From assembly GCA_023078685.1 (NCBI GenBank), contig JALGAS010000002.1:2666001-2730000 (forward strand): a stretch of 64,000 bases of DNA, written 5' to 3'. This stretch comes from Neopestalotiopsis rosae. Its lineage: Eukaryota; Ascomycota; Sordariomycetes; Amphisphaeriales; Sporocadaceae. Below the pieces are notes generated by a model. It saw only the letters and a list, made by a program, of their open reading frames with translations, did not search any database and was not told the origin of the DNA. The position numbers were made by a program, and so were the translations under genes. This document shows positions 1 through 10,600 of this stretch, one piece after another (the first letter of the stretch is position 1; the number at the start of each line of letters is the position of its first letter).

Positions 1-1469
1 TCGGAGCTGAAAGTCGAAACAGCCTGAGAACTGGAGTCCCCTCCTTCAGTTTGTCCCCTTTGGCTGGTGAGTCCTCCTGTAGGCTGTTCGTTCGATACTG
101 TTCTCGACTCTATAGTGGCGGTCACGCCACCTTCTGTGTCATTCACATCAGAGGTGACAGTGATAATAACCGATCCGGGGTTCGTGCCACTGGCCGGGAT
201 CGTGGTAGTCCCAACAACGGGGCCGGTAACGATGGAGGTTGGCACTGTACCGGGATTTACGGTGACGATCACCACCCCCAAAGAAGTCGTGGTTCCAGCA
301 ACTGACCTAGTAACGGTTTGGGGAACAATCGTTACGGTGACACCACCGGCATTGCCACCGCCGGGCGGTACAGTAGTTGTTCCAGCTGCAGGACCAGTAA
401 TCGTGACTGGGACGAGGGTGATGATGACGGTTTCTTCAATGCTACCGCTGGCCGGTATGACGGAGGAGCCGGCCACAGGACCCTCTACAATGGAAGTAGC
501 AGTAGATCCGGGAGTGACTGTCACAATGATGGCGGCAGAATTAGACCCACTGACTGCGATCGTCATTGTACCCCCAATCAAACCAGTCACTGTTGTAGGC
601 ACCACGGTTTGAACCACTGCACCACCTGGAGCCGTTGATGTGCCAGCCACGGGACCAATGACTATGGACGTATCTCCCGGAGCAACTGTGACGATCACGC
701 TAGGGGGTTTCGTGCCACTGCCTTGAACTGTGCTCGTGCCTGCTATACTTCCGGTCACGGTCGAGGGAACAATAGTAATGATAAGTCCACCTGGATTGTC
801 GCCGCTGGCCTCGATAGTTGAGGTGCCCGCCACGGTACCTGTAGTCAAGATCGGAACGACGGTCACAACGACGGTGCCGGGGATTTCGCCATTGGGCGGG
901 ATCGATGAAGTTCCTGCAACAGTGCCAAATAATGTATTTGTTGCCAATGGCCGGGGGCTCAAACTCGATATATCCTGAGAATTGATTTCTCCTCCTATGG
1001 TCTGTCCAATCGCACTGGAAGGTACAATAGGATCGCTGGTCTCTGTTGCAGTTTCTGTCGGACTCTCACCGCTTGGCGAGTTCAAGTCTGTAGAGCCATC
1101 ATTTCTTGTGCTATGAGATTGCAACGTCTCACCAGATATGCTCAGCGGCTCTGAACTTATACGGGTGTCAGCACCTTTCGATGTGGACAATAGTTCCGTA
1201 GATATTCCCCCGGCTTGGAAAGAGTTCCCGCCAGATGACTTTGGCGGGATTCTCCCTCCAGGCAACGTGCCATCTTCTTCCGGCTGTATCGTGACCTCGT
1301 CTGGCTGTACTGTAACCAGTATAGTTGTGATATAAGTATAGCACACTGACCAAGGCTGAATAGGTGCTGTATCTGACGCTAGTTGTTGATTATCGTCAAC
1401 CTGGACTCGAGTTACTGCCGCTTGGACGCATACGAGCAAAGTGAATACGGCCAAATATCGACAAAGCAT
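1..1469 (-). CDS. Secreted Thr/Val-rich repeat protein, adhesin-like (partial, runs off left edge)
   Basis: The minus strand is open from an ATG at 1469 down to base 1: 489 codons and no stop, so the C-terminus lies outside the window. An in-frame TGA four codons upstream supports this start. The first ~18 residues (MLCRYLAVFTLLVCVQAA) look like a signal peptide. Residues ~20-180 are Ser/Thr-rich. From residue 182 (about base 926) to about base 135 there are nine imperfect repeats of 24-35 residues. Each has a core like GPVAGTSTIPASG followed by an alternating hydrophobic/Thr strand such as VIITVTPGT. Fungal surface adhesins and GPI-type wall proteins often have this architecture, so a cell-surface role is inferred; the GPI signal would lie off the left edge. 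I do not recognise a named family. The neighbour on the right (SDR gene) is divergent, with 1.3 kb between. Confidence 0.82.
   Translation of the reverse strand, partial: MLCRYLAVFTLLVCVQAAVTRVQVDDNQQLASDTAPIQPWSVCYTYITTILVTVQPDEVTIQPEEDGTLPGGRIPPKSSGGNSFQAGGISTELLSTSKGADTRISSEPLSISGETLQSHSTRNDGSTDLNSPSGESPTETATETSDPIVPSSAIGQTIGGEINSQDISSLSPRPLATNTLFGTVAGTSSIPPNGEIPGTVVVTVVPILTTGTVAGTSTIEASGDNPGGLIITIVPSTVTGSIAGTSTVQGSGTKPPSVIVTVAPGDTSIVIGPVAGTSTAPGGAVVQTVVPTTVTGLIGGTMTIAVSGSNSAAIIVTVTPGSTATSIVEGPVAGSSVIPASGSIEETVIITLVPVTITGPAAGTTTVPPGGGNAGGVTVTIVPQTVTRSVAGTTTSLGVVIVTVNPGTVPTSIVTGPVVGTTTIPASGTNPGSVIITVTSDVNDTEGGVTATIESRTVSNEQPTGGLTSQRGQTEGGDSSSQAVSTFSS
135..926 (-). repeat. Nine degenerate protein-coding repeats in the adhesin-like gene
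   Basis: Repeat units begin with G-x-V-A-G-T-(S/T)-(T/S) and continue with a Pro/Gly/Ser turn and a V/I/T strand. Lengths vary from about 24 to 35 residues. The units are diverged at the DNA level (different codons throughout), so this is an old array and not a recent microsatellite-type expansion. Confidence 0.75.
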
Positions 1470-2782
1470 TCTCACAGGTCACCGTATCATGACAGAGAAT
1501 TGATGGTTGAGTTCCATGGAACAGATAGACGTGAAAGAGCGTGGTGTGCCTTTGGCTTAAGAGATGTTACCTCCTACACTCGTTACATATGGCAGACTTG
1601 CGTTCCAAACAATGCATGACTGCCTAGCAACCAAGGGATATCAGGCGCCACATTTGCGGACCGAAGCGCATGGCGAAGACATTGTCTAGTATGACGCATA
1701 CAAATCGCTGTTGCATATTTGCCAATTGCTCTTCGTCGGCAAAGGCTGCCGCACGATAATGAGCTTGGGCAACCGAATTCTCACTCTCTCAAAGATCAGA
1801 GAATCTGCCAAGCTCATTTACCATCTGTTTCAGTATGATATTAGGAAATTTTCCATAATCGACGATTTAGCAGAGAGTTGGAATGCTAAAATTGTAGCTG
1901 GTGCAACTTTATGAACACTGAGTCCTCTACTGGCGTGGAAATGAAAACTGTTGATGGCTCAATCGTAAGACTTCTCGCGGCTCTGAGAGGAGCGCGCATT
2001 CATCCAAGACTTTGCATCGTTGTGGGCTGCTGTGAATATGTTTTGATCGCAGACGAGCAACATGAATGGTCACTAGTATGAGGTGGCCGAAATCTTAACA
2101 TAAGTTTGTGTGTATCGGGAAAGGACGATCAAGGTGGAAATAGCACGGGGAAAGTTCGATCGAGATGAATGAACATATTTGGATGATGATCAATTTTACT
2201 TGAGTCATTGTCGCTACTTATCCGACAGAAAGGGCGAATAAGGTGTTCCGCACATTAGCTCAGCTTACATTCGCAACAGCGATCAAAATTGCTAGAGATG
2301 GACACCTTGCAAAGGATGGCTTCCACCGTGATCTTCATACAAGGAAGTGAGCTCTCGAACCTGACAGTATGTAGTCATTGATGTGCATCAGTTGCTGGGG
2401 TTCAGCTTGGGGGCTGCAAGCCGCTGTCGGCTGCTAGCTGATTGGGTCGAGCCTCTGAAACGTCAAGGGCTCCTAGGCGCCGGGGGCCCTGTGTTTCACG
2501 GAGCTCCAGCTGTGCGAACCAAGCGGCAGCGGCATCGATCCTACAAGCTTCCTTCACGAACTGTTATATCTGTTCATCCCATCTTTTCTCTAGCCGAAAA
2601 GCTTTTTTCTCTTGAACTCTTCAAGAGTATCTTTGGAATACTTCCCAAAAGACAGCCCACCCTCAATTCGTCTGCCGGCCAGCGAATTTACATACGACCT
2701 TCTGAACGCGACTACGAAAAAAGACCGAAACACCATACGTAATACCGATACCTCGCCTACATAACACATAATCTTGCCCGCC
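1470..2782. other. Divergent intergenic region (adhesin-like / SDR)
   Basis: This stretch of 1.3 kb separates two divergent genes and should hold both promoters. The short open frames here have no family resemblance and no consistent coding look. I see no RNA gene or mobile element. The last 100 bases before 2783 are the likely leader of the SDR gene. Confidence 0.5.
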
Positions 2783-3856
2783 ATGAACTACTCAAGACCA
2801 CCTTCGCGCGACGCTTGGTTTTCGCCTGTATCGATCGATCTCCTGCTCAAGGTCCTCAACATCACCCTCTTCCATCCCTTCATCGCCTGGCTCCTCCCGC
2901 TATGTCTCCGCGCCCGCCACATGGAATACGAAGAAACCCCGATGCGGGTTACAATAGCATGGGCGATAGTGGTCACGTTCCTGTGGCTGCTGAACAAGTT
3001 TAGTCATAAGCTCGCCTATGGTATGCACCGCGAAGTCGATCTCGGCGAGGAGGTTATTGTCATTACGGGCGGCGCCAGCGGGTTGGGTCTGCTCATTGCC
3101 GAGGTGTACGGAATGCGCGGCGCCACCGTCGCTGTATTAGACGTGGCCGAGCTGGAAAGCACGGATGTGAGGGGCATCACGCATTACAAGTGCGATATAA
3201 CGGACAAGGAGCAGATTGCCCGTGTCCGCAAGGAGATTGAGCGCGATCTAGGCCTACCGACGGTTCTGATCAACAACGCTGCCCAGGTAGTTGGCAAGAA
3301 GCTGCTCGAGATGGACATTGAAGAGGTTGAGCGTAGCTTGAAGACAAACCTCCTCAGTCACTTTTATACCATCAAGGAGTTTCTTCCTGGCATGCTCCGG
3401 AGTGAGGTCGGAGGCACCATTGTCACCGTGTCGAGCGTAATCGGTCACTTGGGCGCCGCGCAGCTAAGTGACTACGCTGCTGCCAAGGCCGGTGTTACTG
3501 CTTTGCACAAATCTCTTGCCGCAGAGTTGCAGGAGTATCCCGAGATCAAGACCATCATCGTGACTCCGGGCCAGCTCAGCACGCCTCTTTTCTATGGTGT
3601 GCAGTCACCGAACTCTTTCATCGCACCAGTCGTCGAACCAGTCGACGTGGCAAAGGAGGTTATTGCGGCAATCGATCTGGGAGTCAGCGACCACATCTCT
3701 GCCCCACTGTATGCTCGATGGATCGACTGGTACAACGTTCTGCCTGTGGGCCTACAGAGGATTGCACGCAACGTTTCAGGCATTGACAGAAGCATGCAGG
3801 CGTTCGTTGGACGCCGAGGCAATTCGCTCAGCGAAAAGAATGGCGTAGCAAGGTGA
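2783..3856 (+). CDS. Short-chain dehydrogenase/reductase, membrane-anchored (SDR16C/RDH10-like)
   Basis: Intronless, 357 residues. The start is the ATG at 2783 in a good context (gcccgccATGa); the same frame is open a few codons further up but has no ATG. Two hydrophobic segments near the N-terminus (about residues 15-35 and 52-70) suggest membrane anchoring. The Rossmann core follows: TGGASGLG at 95-102 is the TGxxxGxG cofactor loop, NNAA at 164-167 matches the NNAG motif, Ser218 is the catalytic serine, and Tyr231/Lys235 form YxxxK. Spacing of Ser218 to Tyr231 (13 residues) fits classical SDRs. The family oxidises or reduces retinoids, sterols or long-chain alcohols with NAD(P). The anchored layout resembles SDR16C enzymes, but the substrate cannot be read from sequence. 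Confidence 0.9.
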   Translation: MNYSRPPSRDAWFSPVSIDLLLKVLNITLFHPFIAWLLPLCLRARHMEYEETPMRVTIAWAIVVTFLWLLNKFSHKLAYGMHREVDLGEEVIVITGGASGLGLLIAEVYGMRGATVAVLDVAELESTDVRGITHYKCDITDKEQIARVRKEIERDLGLPTVLINNAAQVVGKKLLEMDIEEVERSLKTNLLSHFYTIKEFLPGMLRSEVGGTIVTVSSVIGHLGAAQLSDYAAAKAGVTALHKSLAAELQEYPEIKTIIVTPGQLSTPLFYGVQSPNSFIAPVVEPVDVAKEVIAAIDLGVSDHISAPLYARWIDWYNVLPVGLQRIARNVSGIDRSMQAFVGRRGNSLSEKNGVAR

Positions 3857-5848
3857 AGAAGCCAACGGGTAGCCTCGGACTTCGACTAGAAGAATCGCGA
3901 TAGTCTTGCATGGATATGTCGGAAGCTGTCCATCACAAGTGCTCTGTGCTTCAGCTATAGCTGCAAAGCCGATCACACGACACAAAACACGAACGGGGAA
4001 CGAGACAGGAAGATACCCCTTGTCCGACTTCGGCCTATCCGGACACGATACTTGTATAATTACAGACCCCCAAAATATGTCTGCATGAGTGGGGTTTAAA
4101 GATCTACAACCCAGGCCACGCCGAGCTCCAGGGCTGATGAAGATAGGGTTCAGATGTATTGGCACATGTGCCTCGGAATAAATCAGGCGGAATTACACCA
4201 ATCCACATAGATTCATCTCGAATAGAGATCTACAAGGTCCTGGCAATAAAGCGGTCAAGATCAACGCCGTATTTGGGACAATCTTTGACAATAAACCAAA
4301 TGACACATCAGACTCGAACAGTATTATCATCAATAGTGGGAGACGTTGCGTGGGATATTCGCAACCTTTTCAATTCTTATCATGGGGAGGATTCGCATCC
4401 CTACCGTGACAACTCTAGAAACGGGCATTATACTGGAAAGTTCGCGTGCGTGCCCAATCTAAGCTGAATTCAATCAAGTCTTATCTTAACTAAATGTTGT
4501 CAAGCCTTTTGTCAAATAACTACCAGCTACCTGGACTGCACAGTTTACAGCACTATCTAAGCGAGCATGAGGGCACAGTATCCGTGGCCTCCCACGACTG
4601 TTCCTCGGCAGGCTTTTTTAGGCGTTGCGCTACTGAAGTGCCGGCGGGCCAGAGCGCGTGGCTATTCGCAGGACGCCGAATGACCGCCGGCACATTCAGA
4701 CTATTCTGAACCTGTCAGTCTGGCAGCGGCCGCACAGGATGCAGGTCCGCTGCGAGGCCATGACTAGGAAAACTCCGAACATAATGGACTTGAGATGTTT
4801 GGTTGGCCGACTGACGTCTCAGCACGATGAAGCCATTGACCCCCGACATCATACATCGAAGGCCGGTGTCACCAGCTTTGCCAGCCCGCCGCGTGGAACC
4901 TGAAAGGTTGTTTGCGCTTACCCCCATAGCCCCAGACCGTCGGGTGTCTCGGTAAGTCTAGCCTTGGGGGCTTGGGGGGCCCTTGGGGGCTTGTCGTGTC
5001 GAAGCACAACTCTTTCTGGTCATACCTACTATGGTCATACTGGAGAAGCTTTCCCCCGATGACTTGCTCTCGGCAGCCATGAACATTGGACAGTCTACCA
5101 GATCCTCTAAGAGTAGGTGCAGCCATTATGTCGCCACTATATGGTGATTTTAGAAAAAAGCACTATTGTGCATTGCCAACCGCAAGATCTTCGTTTGAGG
5201 CTGTCTCGCTGTCCATGGACCCGGTTCGCGGCCGAGAACCGTTGGGCTACCGGTGGCTACCTCTTTAGGATTTCATGGTGCATGAAATCGAGGGGCGCTA
5301 AGCCTACCGACCAACATAATCCTTATCTATGGTCTCGCTCGGCCAATAGAGACGGCTAGGAAGAAAAAGCAGTCATACTCATCTGTTCTCTCTACCCACG
5401 GCGCAATCTCTGTCTTTCTCTCTTATTTTATTCTTTGAGTTACATAAACTTGCTTCTTTCACAATTGTGGCATCCTTTACAGACCACGCACAATTTCCTC
5501 CAATAGTGACTGCTGGGTTTACCGCGCAGCTGTACATTGTAAGTGCGAACTGCATGTCATTAGATCGCATGGCGCACTGCCTATTGTAGTGCAAGGAAAA
5601 ACCAATACTTATTCTCATGTAGTGTATAACTATTGACATCCTGCAGAATTTGCTGGGACCATACAGTCTTTCTCTCTCTTCTTTTTCTCTTCTTGAATAC
5701 CTTGTCCATCGTGCCGAGTTTTCATACAAAAGAACAACAGCAACACCAGCAGCCTAGCCAGGAGTTCGAGGGCCGCGATTGCGGTCGTAAAAGAATCACA
5801 CTTAGCAACACCTCATTTGAAAATGCCAAGTTACTGAGTCGATTCAAA
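3857..5848. other. Intergenic region upstream of pseudokinase gene
   Basis: Two kilobases with no convincing gene. A G-run cluster lies at 4966-4989 (runs of 5, 6 and 5 G). The frame of the downstream gene is open from 5633 but has no ATG before 5849, so 5633-5848 is probably leader; a missed upstream exon cannot be excluded. Confidence 0.45.
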
Positions 5849-7681
5849 ATGGTCTGGTGGGATACGAAATTGGTCGAAAAGGCAGTGACGAGGGAATTTG
5901 TTTCTTCTCGCCTTCACGCCAAGAATGCCGAGAGGCTGGATCAAGTCCTCGGATTTGGCAACGGTTTAACGGATGAGACTTATTGGGAATGGATCGAGGC
6001 CAAATCGAAGCGGATTTTCCTCATTCTAGAAGATGTCGGAATTCCAGATCAAATATTCGGCGCTGTCGACCACTCTTGGGAAGACGATGACGTTCCCATT
6101 CCACTAAATGATGTCGACAGAGTGACGGGGACCAAGGACCAAAAGTTGAACTGGAAATTCTGGGATCGACAATTCTACTATGTCATGCGAGAGATTGAGG
6201 AAGGGCGCCACATGAATTATGGCGACGACGAGATCGTACCCGTCGATATCGTGGAACGAAAACAGGCTGCGACAGCACTTGTCCACTCACATCACATTGA
6301 CAAAGTGGTTCTGTCCAACAAACCCAACAAGGTTCTTAACCGAGTGAGAATACCCGTCAGCAAGATAGGCAACGGTGTATCGCAGGAAGAATTTTTGAAC
6401 GAGACGAGGTCTACCAGCAATTTTCAAAACGACCACATCATATCATACTTTGCTTCATATACGCACCTGGACTCTGTCTGTGTGCTGACCACGGCTTCGA
6501 CTGAATACAGCCTTAAAACTGCTCTCACTAACATACCGGCAACCTTGAAAGCCCATCTAAAGCAGGATGGACGGATTCAAGTTATGAACTGGATACATTG
6601 CCTCGCTGATGCTATATGCTATCTACACGGCACGGGCGGATCGCATGGCAGCATCAAACCATCATCGGTGGGCTTCGACCTGGATCACAAAATACTGCTT
6701 ACCGACAGGTCAATTTTGAGCTTGGAAGGAATTCCGGCCTCGACCGACAGAACGGCCTTTAACAAGGAGTCATACGACTATGCTGCTCCAGAGCAGTGGT
6801 TCCGGCCAACAAATTCTAATAACTTGTACAACAATATCACCAAAAGCGCACATATTCCATCATCTGGATCATCAGCTAGTTCTGGAAGCTACGCAATCTC
6901 GATAAATAAAGGGGGTCCAGGTTACGGCGGAGCACAACATCATCCAGTACCACAGCTCGACCCCCAGGCGGCAGACATCTTTTCTATAGGCTGCATCATG
7001 CTCGAGCTCTTGGGCTTCCTGTTCAGCAAGCGAACGTCGAAATCTTTTGCCGCCCACCGAGGCGACAAGCACCGGCACGCCGGACGAGGTGGGCGAGGCG
7101 GTGCGCCGTCGGACGCGTCCTTCCACAAGAACCTGGGGCAGGTCGAATCCTGGATGGTGGCGCTGGCCAAGGACGCCGGCAAGAAAAAGGACGATGCCGT
7201 CCTGCGCGGCGTGGCCCCGATGCTGCAAATGGTGGCGCGCATGCTCTCGATCACGCCGCAGGACCGGCCGTCGGCCTACGCCGTGGAGCGGCACATGTAT
7301 CAAGTATTGACGGAGCACTGCGGGATCGCGGAGCCGCACTGCGTTCACCAGTACGAGCAGACGGCGGCCTTTATCGATTCACCGGTGATACCGGGTCTCG
7401 ATGGCCTGCGGATAGGGACTACAGGGGCGGACGACGAGTCCCTCTTCTCCATTGCCGGCAGCAGCCGGCGCGTCAGCCGGCAGGGCAGGTCGTCGTTCAG
7501 CAGCACGCGGGCGCCAACGACTCCGACGCTGATGACGAGGCCGCTGGGGAGCCAGAGCGGCCTCGAGGACGGGCTGACCGTGCCCAGGGGTCATCGCGGG
7601 ATGCAAAAGTCCATTGCGGCCACGGCGCAGAAATGGGGCGTCTCCTATGCATTCGAGGATGCTGCGCAGACTAGTTCATAG
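5849..7681 (+). CDS. Protein-kinase-like domain protein, predicted pseudokinase
   Basis: 610 residues, no introns, start at the first in-frame ATG (5849). The C-lobe of a protein kinase fold is visible, but its catalytic positions are replaced. The catalytic loop reads HGSIKPSS (266-273) where an active kinase has HRDLKxxN, so the catalytic Asp is Ser. The DFG position reads TDRS (285-288). The APE motif is kept (AAPEQW, 312-317), and the later kinase core with DIFSIGCIMLELL and a final RPSA motif is present. I see no VAIK lysine. The N-terminal ~100 residues carry an acidic conserved-looking block. The tail from ~500 is Ser/Thr/Arg-rich and probably disordered. The family is common in Sordariomycetes but its role is unknown; signalling scaffold is an inference. 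GC rises sharply between 7040 and 7320. Confidence 0.85.
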   Translation: MVWWDTKLVEKAVTREFVSSRLHAKNAERLDQVLGFGNGLTDETYWEWIEAKSKRIFLILEDVGIPDQIFGAVDHSWEDDDVPIPLNDVDRVTGTKDQKLNWKFWDRQFYYVMREIEEGRHMNYGDDEIVPVDIVERKQAATALVHSHHIDKVVLSNKPNKVLNRVRIPVSKIGNGVSQEEFLNETRSTSNFQNDHIISYFASYTHLDSVCVLTTASTEYSLKTALTNIPATLKAHLKQDGRIQVMNWIHCLADAICYLHGTGGSHGSIKPSSVGFDLDHKILLTDRSILSLEGIPASTDRTAFNKESYDYAAPEQWFRPTNSNNLYNNITKSAHIPSSGSSASSGSYAISINKGGPGYGGAQHHPVPQLDPQAADIFSIGCIMLELLGFLFSKRTSKSFAAHRGDKHRHAGRGGRGGAPSDASFHKNLGQVESWMVALAKDAGKKKDDAVLRGVAPMLQMVARMLSITPQDRPSAYAVERHMYQVLTEHCGIAEPHCVHQYEQTAAFIDSPVIPGLDGLRIGTTGADDESLFSIAGSSRRVSRQGRSSFSSTRAPTTPTLMTRPLGSQSGLEDGLTVPRGHRGMQKSIAATAQKWGVSYAFEDAAQTSS

Positions 7682-10600
7682 AAACTTTTTTTTTTTTTTT
7701 GACGATATACCCTGATGGATCTTACACATCTCTGATGACTACATGAGATTCTCATGACTCGATTCTTTTTCTTATCACAAGTGTTTCATTTTACTTCTTT
7801 TCTTCTTTGTGTAGCTTGGAGTCACAGGGAGACAAAAAAAGGGAAGTTGGGATCAGGTGTCATTGGAACAGACGACAGAATTATTACTACAGTACACCAC
7901 TGTGCTTGAGTAGCACATGCAATATCAAATCATTACAAATGAACTTTTCATTTCGGGAAACTTTGTCGTACATGACCTGCCAATCCGGAGTTTAACGGCG
8001 TCGGGAGGACCCTTGGGCTACATACCTCATGTACGAAGTAGGTTTATGACTTTGCTTCTCCCGCGTGAGCCGCAGCGCTTAGATTAGAGCGTAATAGATG
8101 GGCTTCTTTTCTTTTTCTCATTATTCTCGGCGGCATATGGACACACCATGTAAATGACGTCGCACCAAATACGATTCAGTACAGAGCAGATACGATGCTT
8201 TTTCTTTTCTCCCTTCTGCTCGGAAGCATGTGCGACCCGGCGAATTGGTCGATGGACCACATCTCGCGACTGGGCTTCGAATGTCTCTGATGATGGGAAG
8301 GGGTCCTGGGGAAAGCCTGGCAGAGGTAAAACAGGTAGGATTGCGTCCCAGAAATCTTGTTTGTATCATCTGAGACGCAGCGCAGTGTAGTGCAGCAAAT
8401 CCTTTGTATGAGTATATGTATCCTCAAATGCTTCATCTGTACCTCGTACACGTATATCGCAAAAAAGATAGGAGGTGATTGTATACAATCACAACCACCG
8501 AAGGCGATAATGTCTCGCTCTGCCCATAGTTGAGGCTGAAATTTGAGAAGGCGGCTTAGAAAGAAGAAATGTTTCAAATCACCATTTCGTCTCATTTGGA
8601 TATCTTCTCGGGCCTTCTCACAGAAGTGGTTACATGCTGTATATTGAAGTTGGGAAAAGACGCGCCCGGTAATAAGAGCAACGACATGCTGACTAGGGGG
8701 TTTGCTGCACAAGCGAGATGCGATGCAGCAGATGGGCCTATTGCTCCGAAAGAAACCAGCTTACAGATTGCACAGTACGTACAGTACAGTACATACAATA
8801 TCGCACATTAAATGCGCTAACAAAACGCCCCCCGAGCCCTCCCCCCTGGTTGGGGAGCTTTCCCCCGGTTCGTTGCGCTCCCACGTTCCCTAATAAAAAG
8901 GAAAAAGTGACTCTAGACCATTATCGACCATGCTTGCGTCATCGAGCCGTCGGGTCTCTGTTTGAAGAGAGTCTCCCTGTCAAATGAGGTTCAAAGGAAA
9001 GGATAGATACCCGGTCGGCGCCAACGCGGTTTTCCATATTGATGCGGCTATTGAATTTCCTCCCTCATGGATGAGCATAGTAAGGTATAGTATGTAGTAA
9101 AGTAGTCAAAGTACACTAGATATGAAGAAGAGCCTGATCCAATTTCCAATATTCCATTTTGGATTTCCCCCCATGTCCCGCAAGTGTGAGCTGGCTTGTT
9201 TTACATGGGGACGCGCGACGAGAACGCGATATGAGAAAGATGCATACATTTGCATTGCATGGACCGCATGGACTGATGAGTTTGCAAATGCACAGTAGTG
9301 CCAAATCTCGCGACGCAAGTGCACCAGCTGATCTCATTGAGAAGATAAAAGTACGTACTGCCCGATCATAGGGCTACATGATAGTAATTCTACTTTGCCA
9401 TCTTTTCATGCATATGTAGAAAATTGAACAAAGATCGTCTCAAACAGGAATGAAGGAGGTAAAGTGGACCCCGGCAGAGTTGTTTCGATCTACGTACACA
9501 GACAATTTCATGAAGAACTACCATAGCACTATGGAACTACACTGTACTAGATAATTGCTTGAGCGTTGCCCAGAAGCTGGGCTCTGCGGATCAAGCAAAT
9601 GACAAGACACGGGAAGGAATAATAAGGCGGGTATGAAGCGACTACGTTCTTCTCGACGATCTGGAGAAGGCAAACGTGATCTTGGCAAGCTAAAGGCACA
9701 GCTAGCTGCGAAAAGCTGCTAATCAAGGCGCCGAGCGCTTTCTTTTTTTTTTTTTTCTTCCTCTTGCGTTTCCGAAAAGTGAAATTTTTATACTTTATTA
9801 GTCTTTTCAGTGGGAATGGCGGTTCCTGACGACCTTTCCTGGGGACCTGGAGCTGAATGGAAAATGCCGACAAAGTGCTTTCCTACTGTACATGTTGTCT
9901 TAGATCTCCTGATGTGGGCCGGCGGCACAGACGAGATATGGTTTCTCTGGTCTGAAGGTATCCCACAACCCGAGACAAACGGGTGACAGATTTGACAGAT
10001 CATGCATTTGATTAGGCAGTCTGCCGGCAACGTGACAAGTGACATGAAGCTCGACGGATTCTGTACGACTCCAACAAGGTGAGACCTTGATTTTTTTCTA
10101 GTCTCCATGACAGACACACTTACACACTGGCCTGGGGACAGAGGAGGAAGAGGTTGGGATGGTCTCTAAACTCGGTATCTTCAACCGGGGGCGGGACCCA
10201 ACGAAAAGCAGAAGAACCCACCGACCCAGCTGAAGATTACCGCATCATGACAGCAAACTCCATGGGAACTCGGCACGAACCCGGGACGAATCTGGAGTCG
10301 TATATCGCACATATCCACGAGCCTGTTTGTATGGAGAAAGGAAGCCGTCCAAGCGGATGTGTCTTTGTCTCTTGCGAACTTGACCAACCAAGGCCCAGTC
10401 CAGTCCGTTCTGGCCGTGGGTGTTTTAGTGACTGTCAACGTAATTGGGTCGTCGAACTTGAGGAAAACTTGTCTAGCTATATGGTGCTAGGCCGTAAGAG
10501 GGGCTAGCGAGTCGGGCGAGGTGCTGCAAGAGCGATCTAATCGCGGTAATGTCCTTGGATGCATTGCAGCCAGTAGCCCGTAATAGCCCAGCAGGCCCAG

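Noticed and set aside
67..612. Plus-strand open frame rich in Val/Pro/Thr
   Set aside because: It is the antisense shadow of the minus-strand repeat protein, which has a signal peptide, a start and a longer uninterrupted frame (1469 to 1).
4966..4989. Possible G-quadruplex (G5-G6-G5)
   Set aside because: Only three G-runs are present; a fourth run needed for an intramolecular quadruplex is missing.
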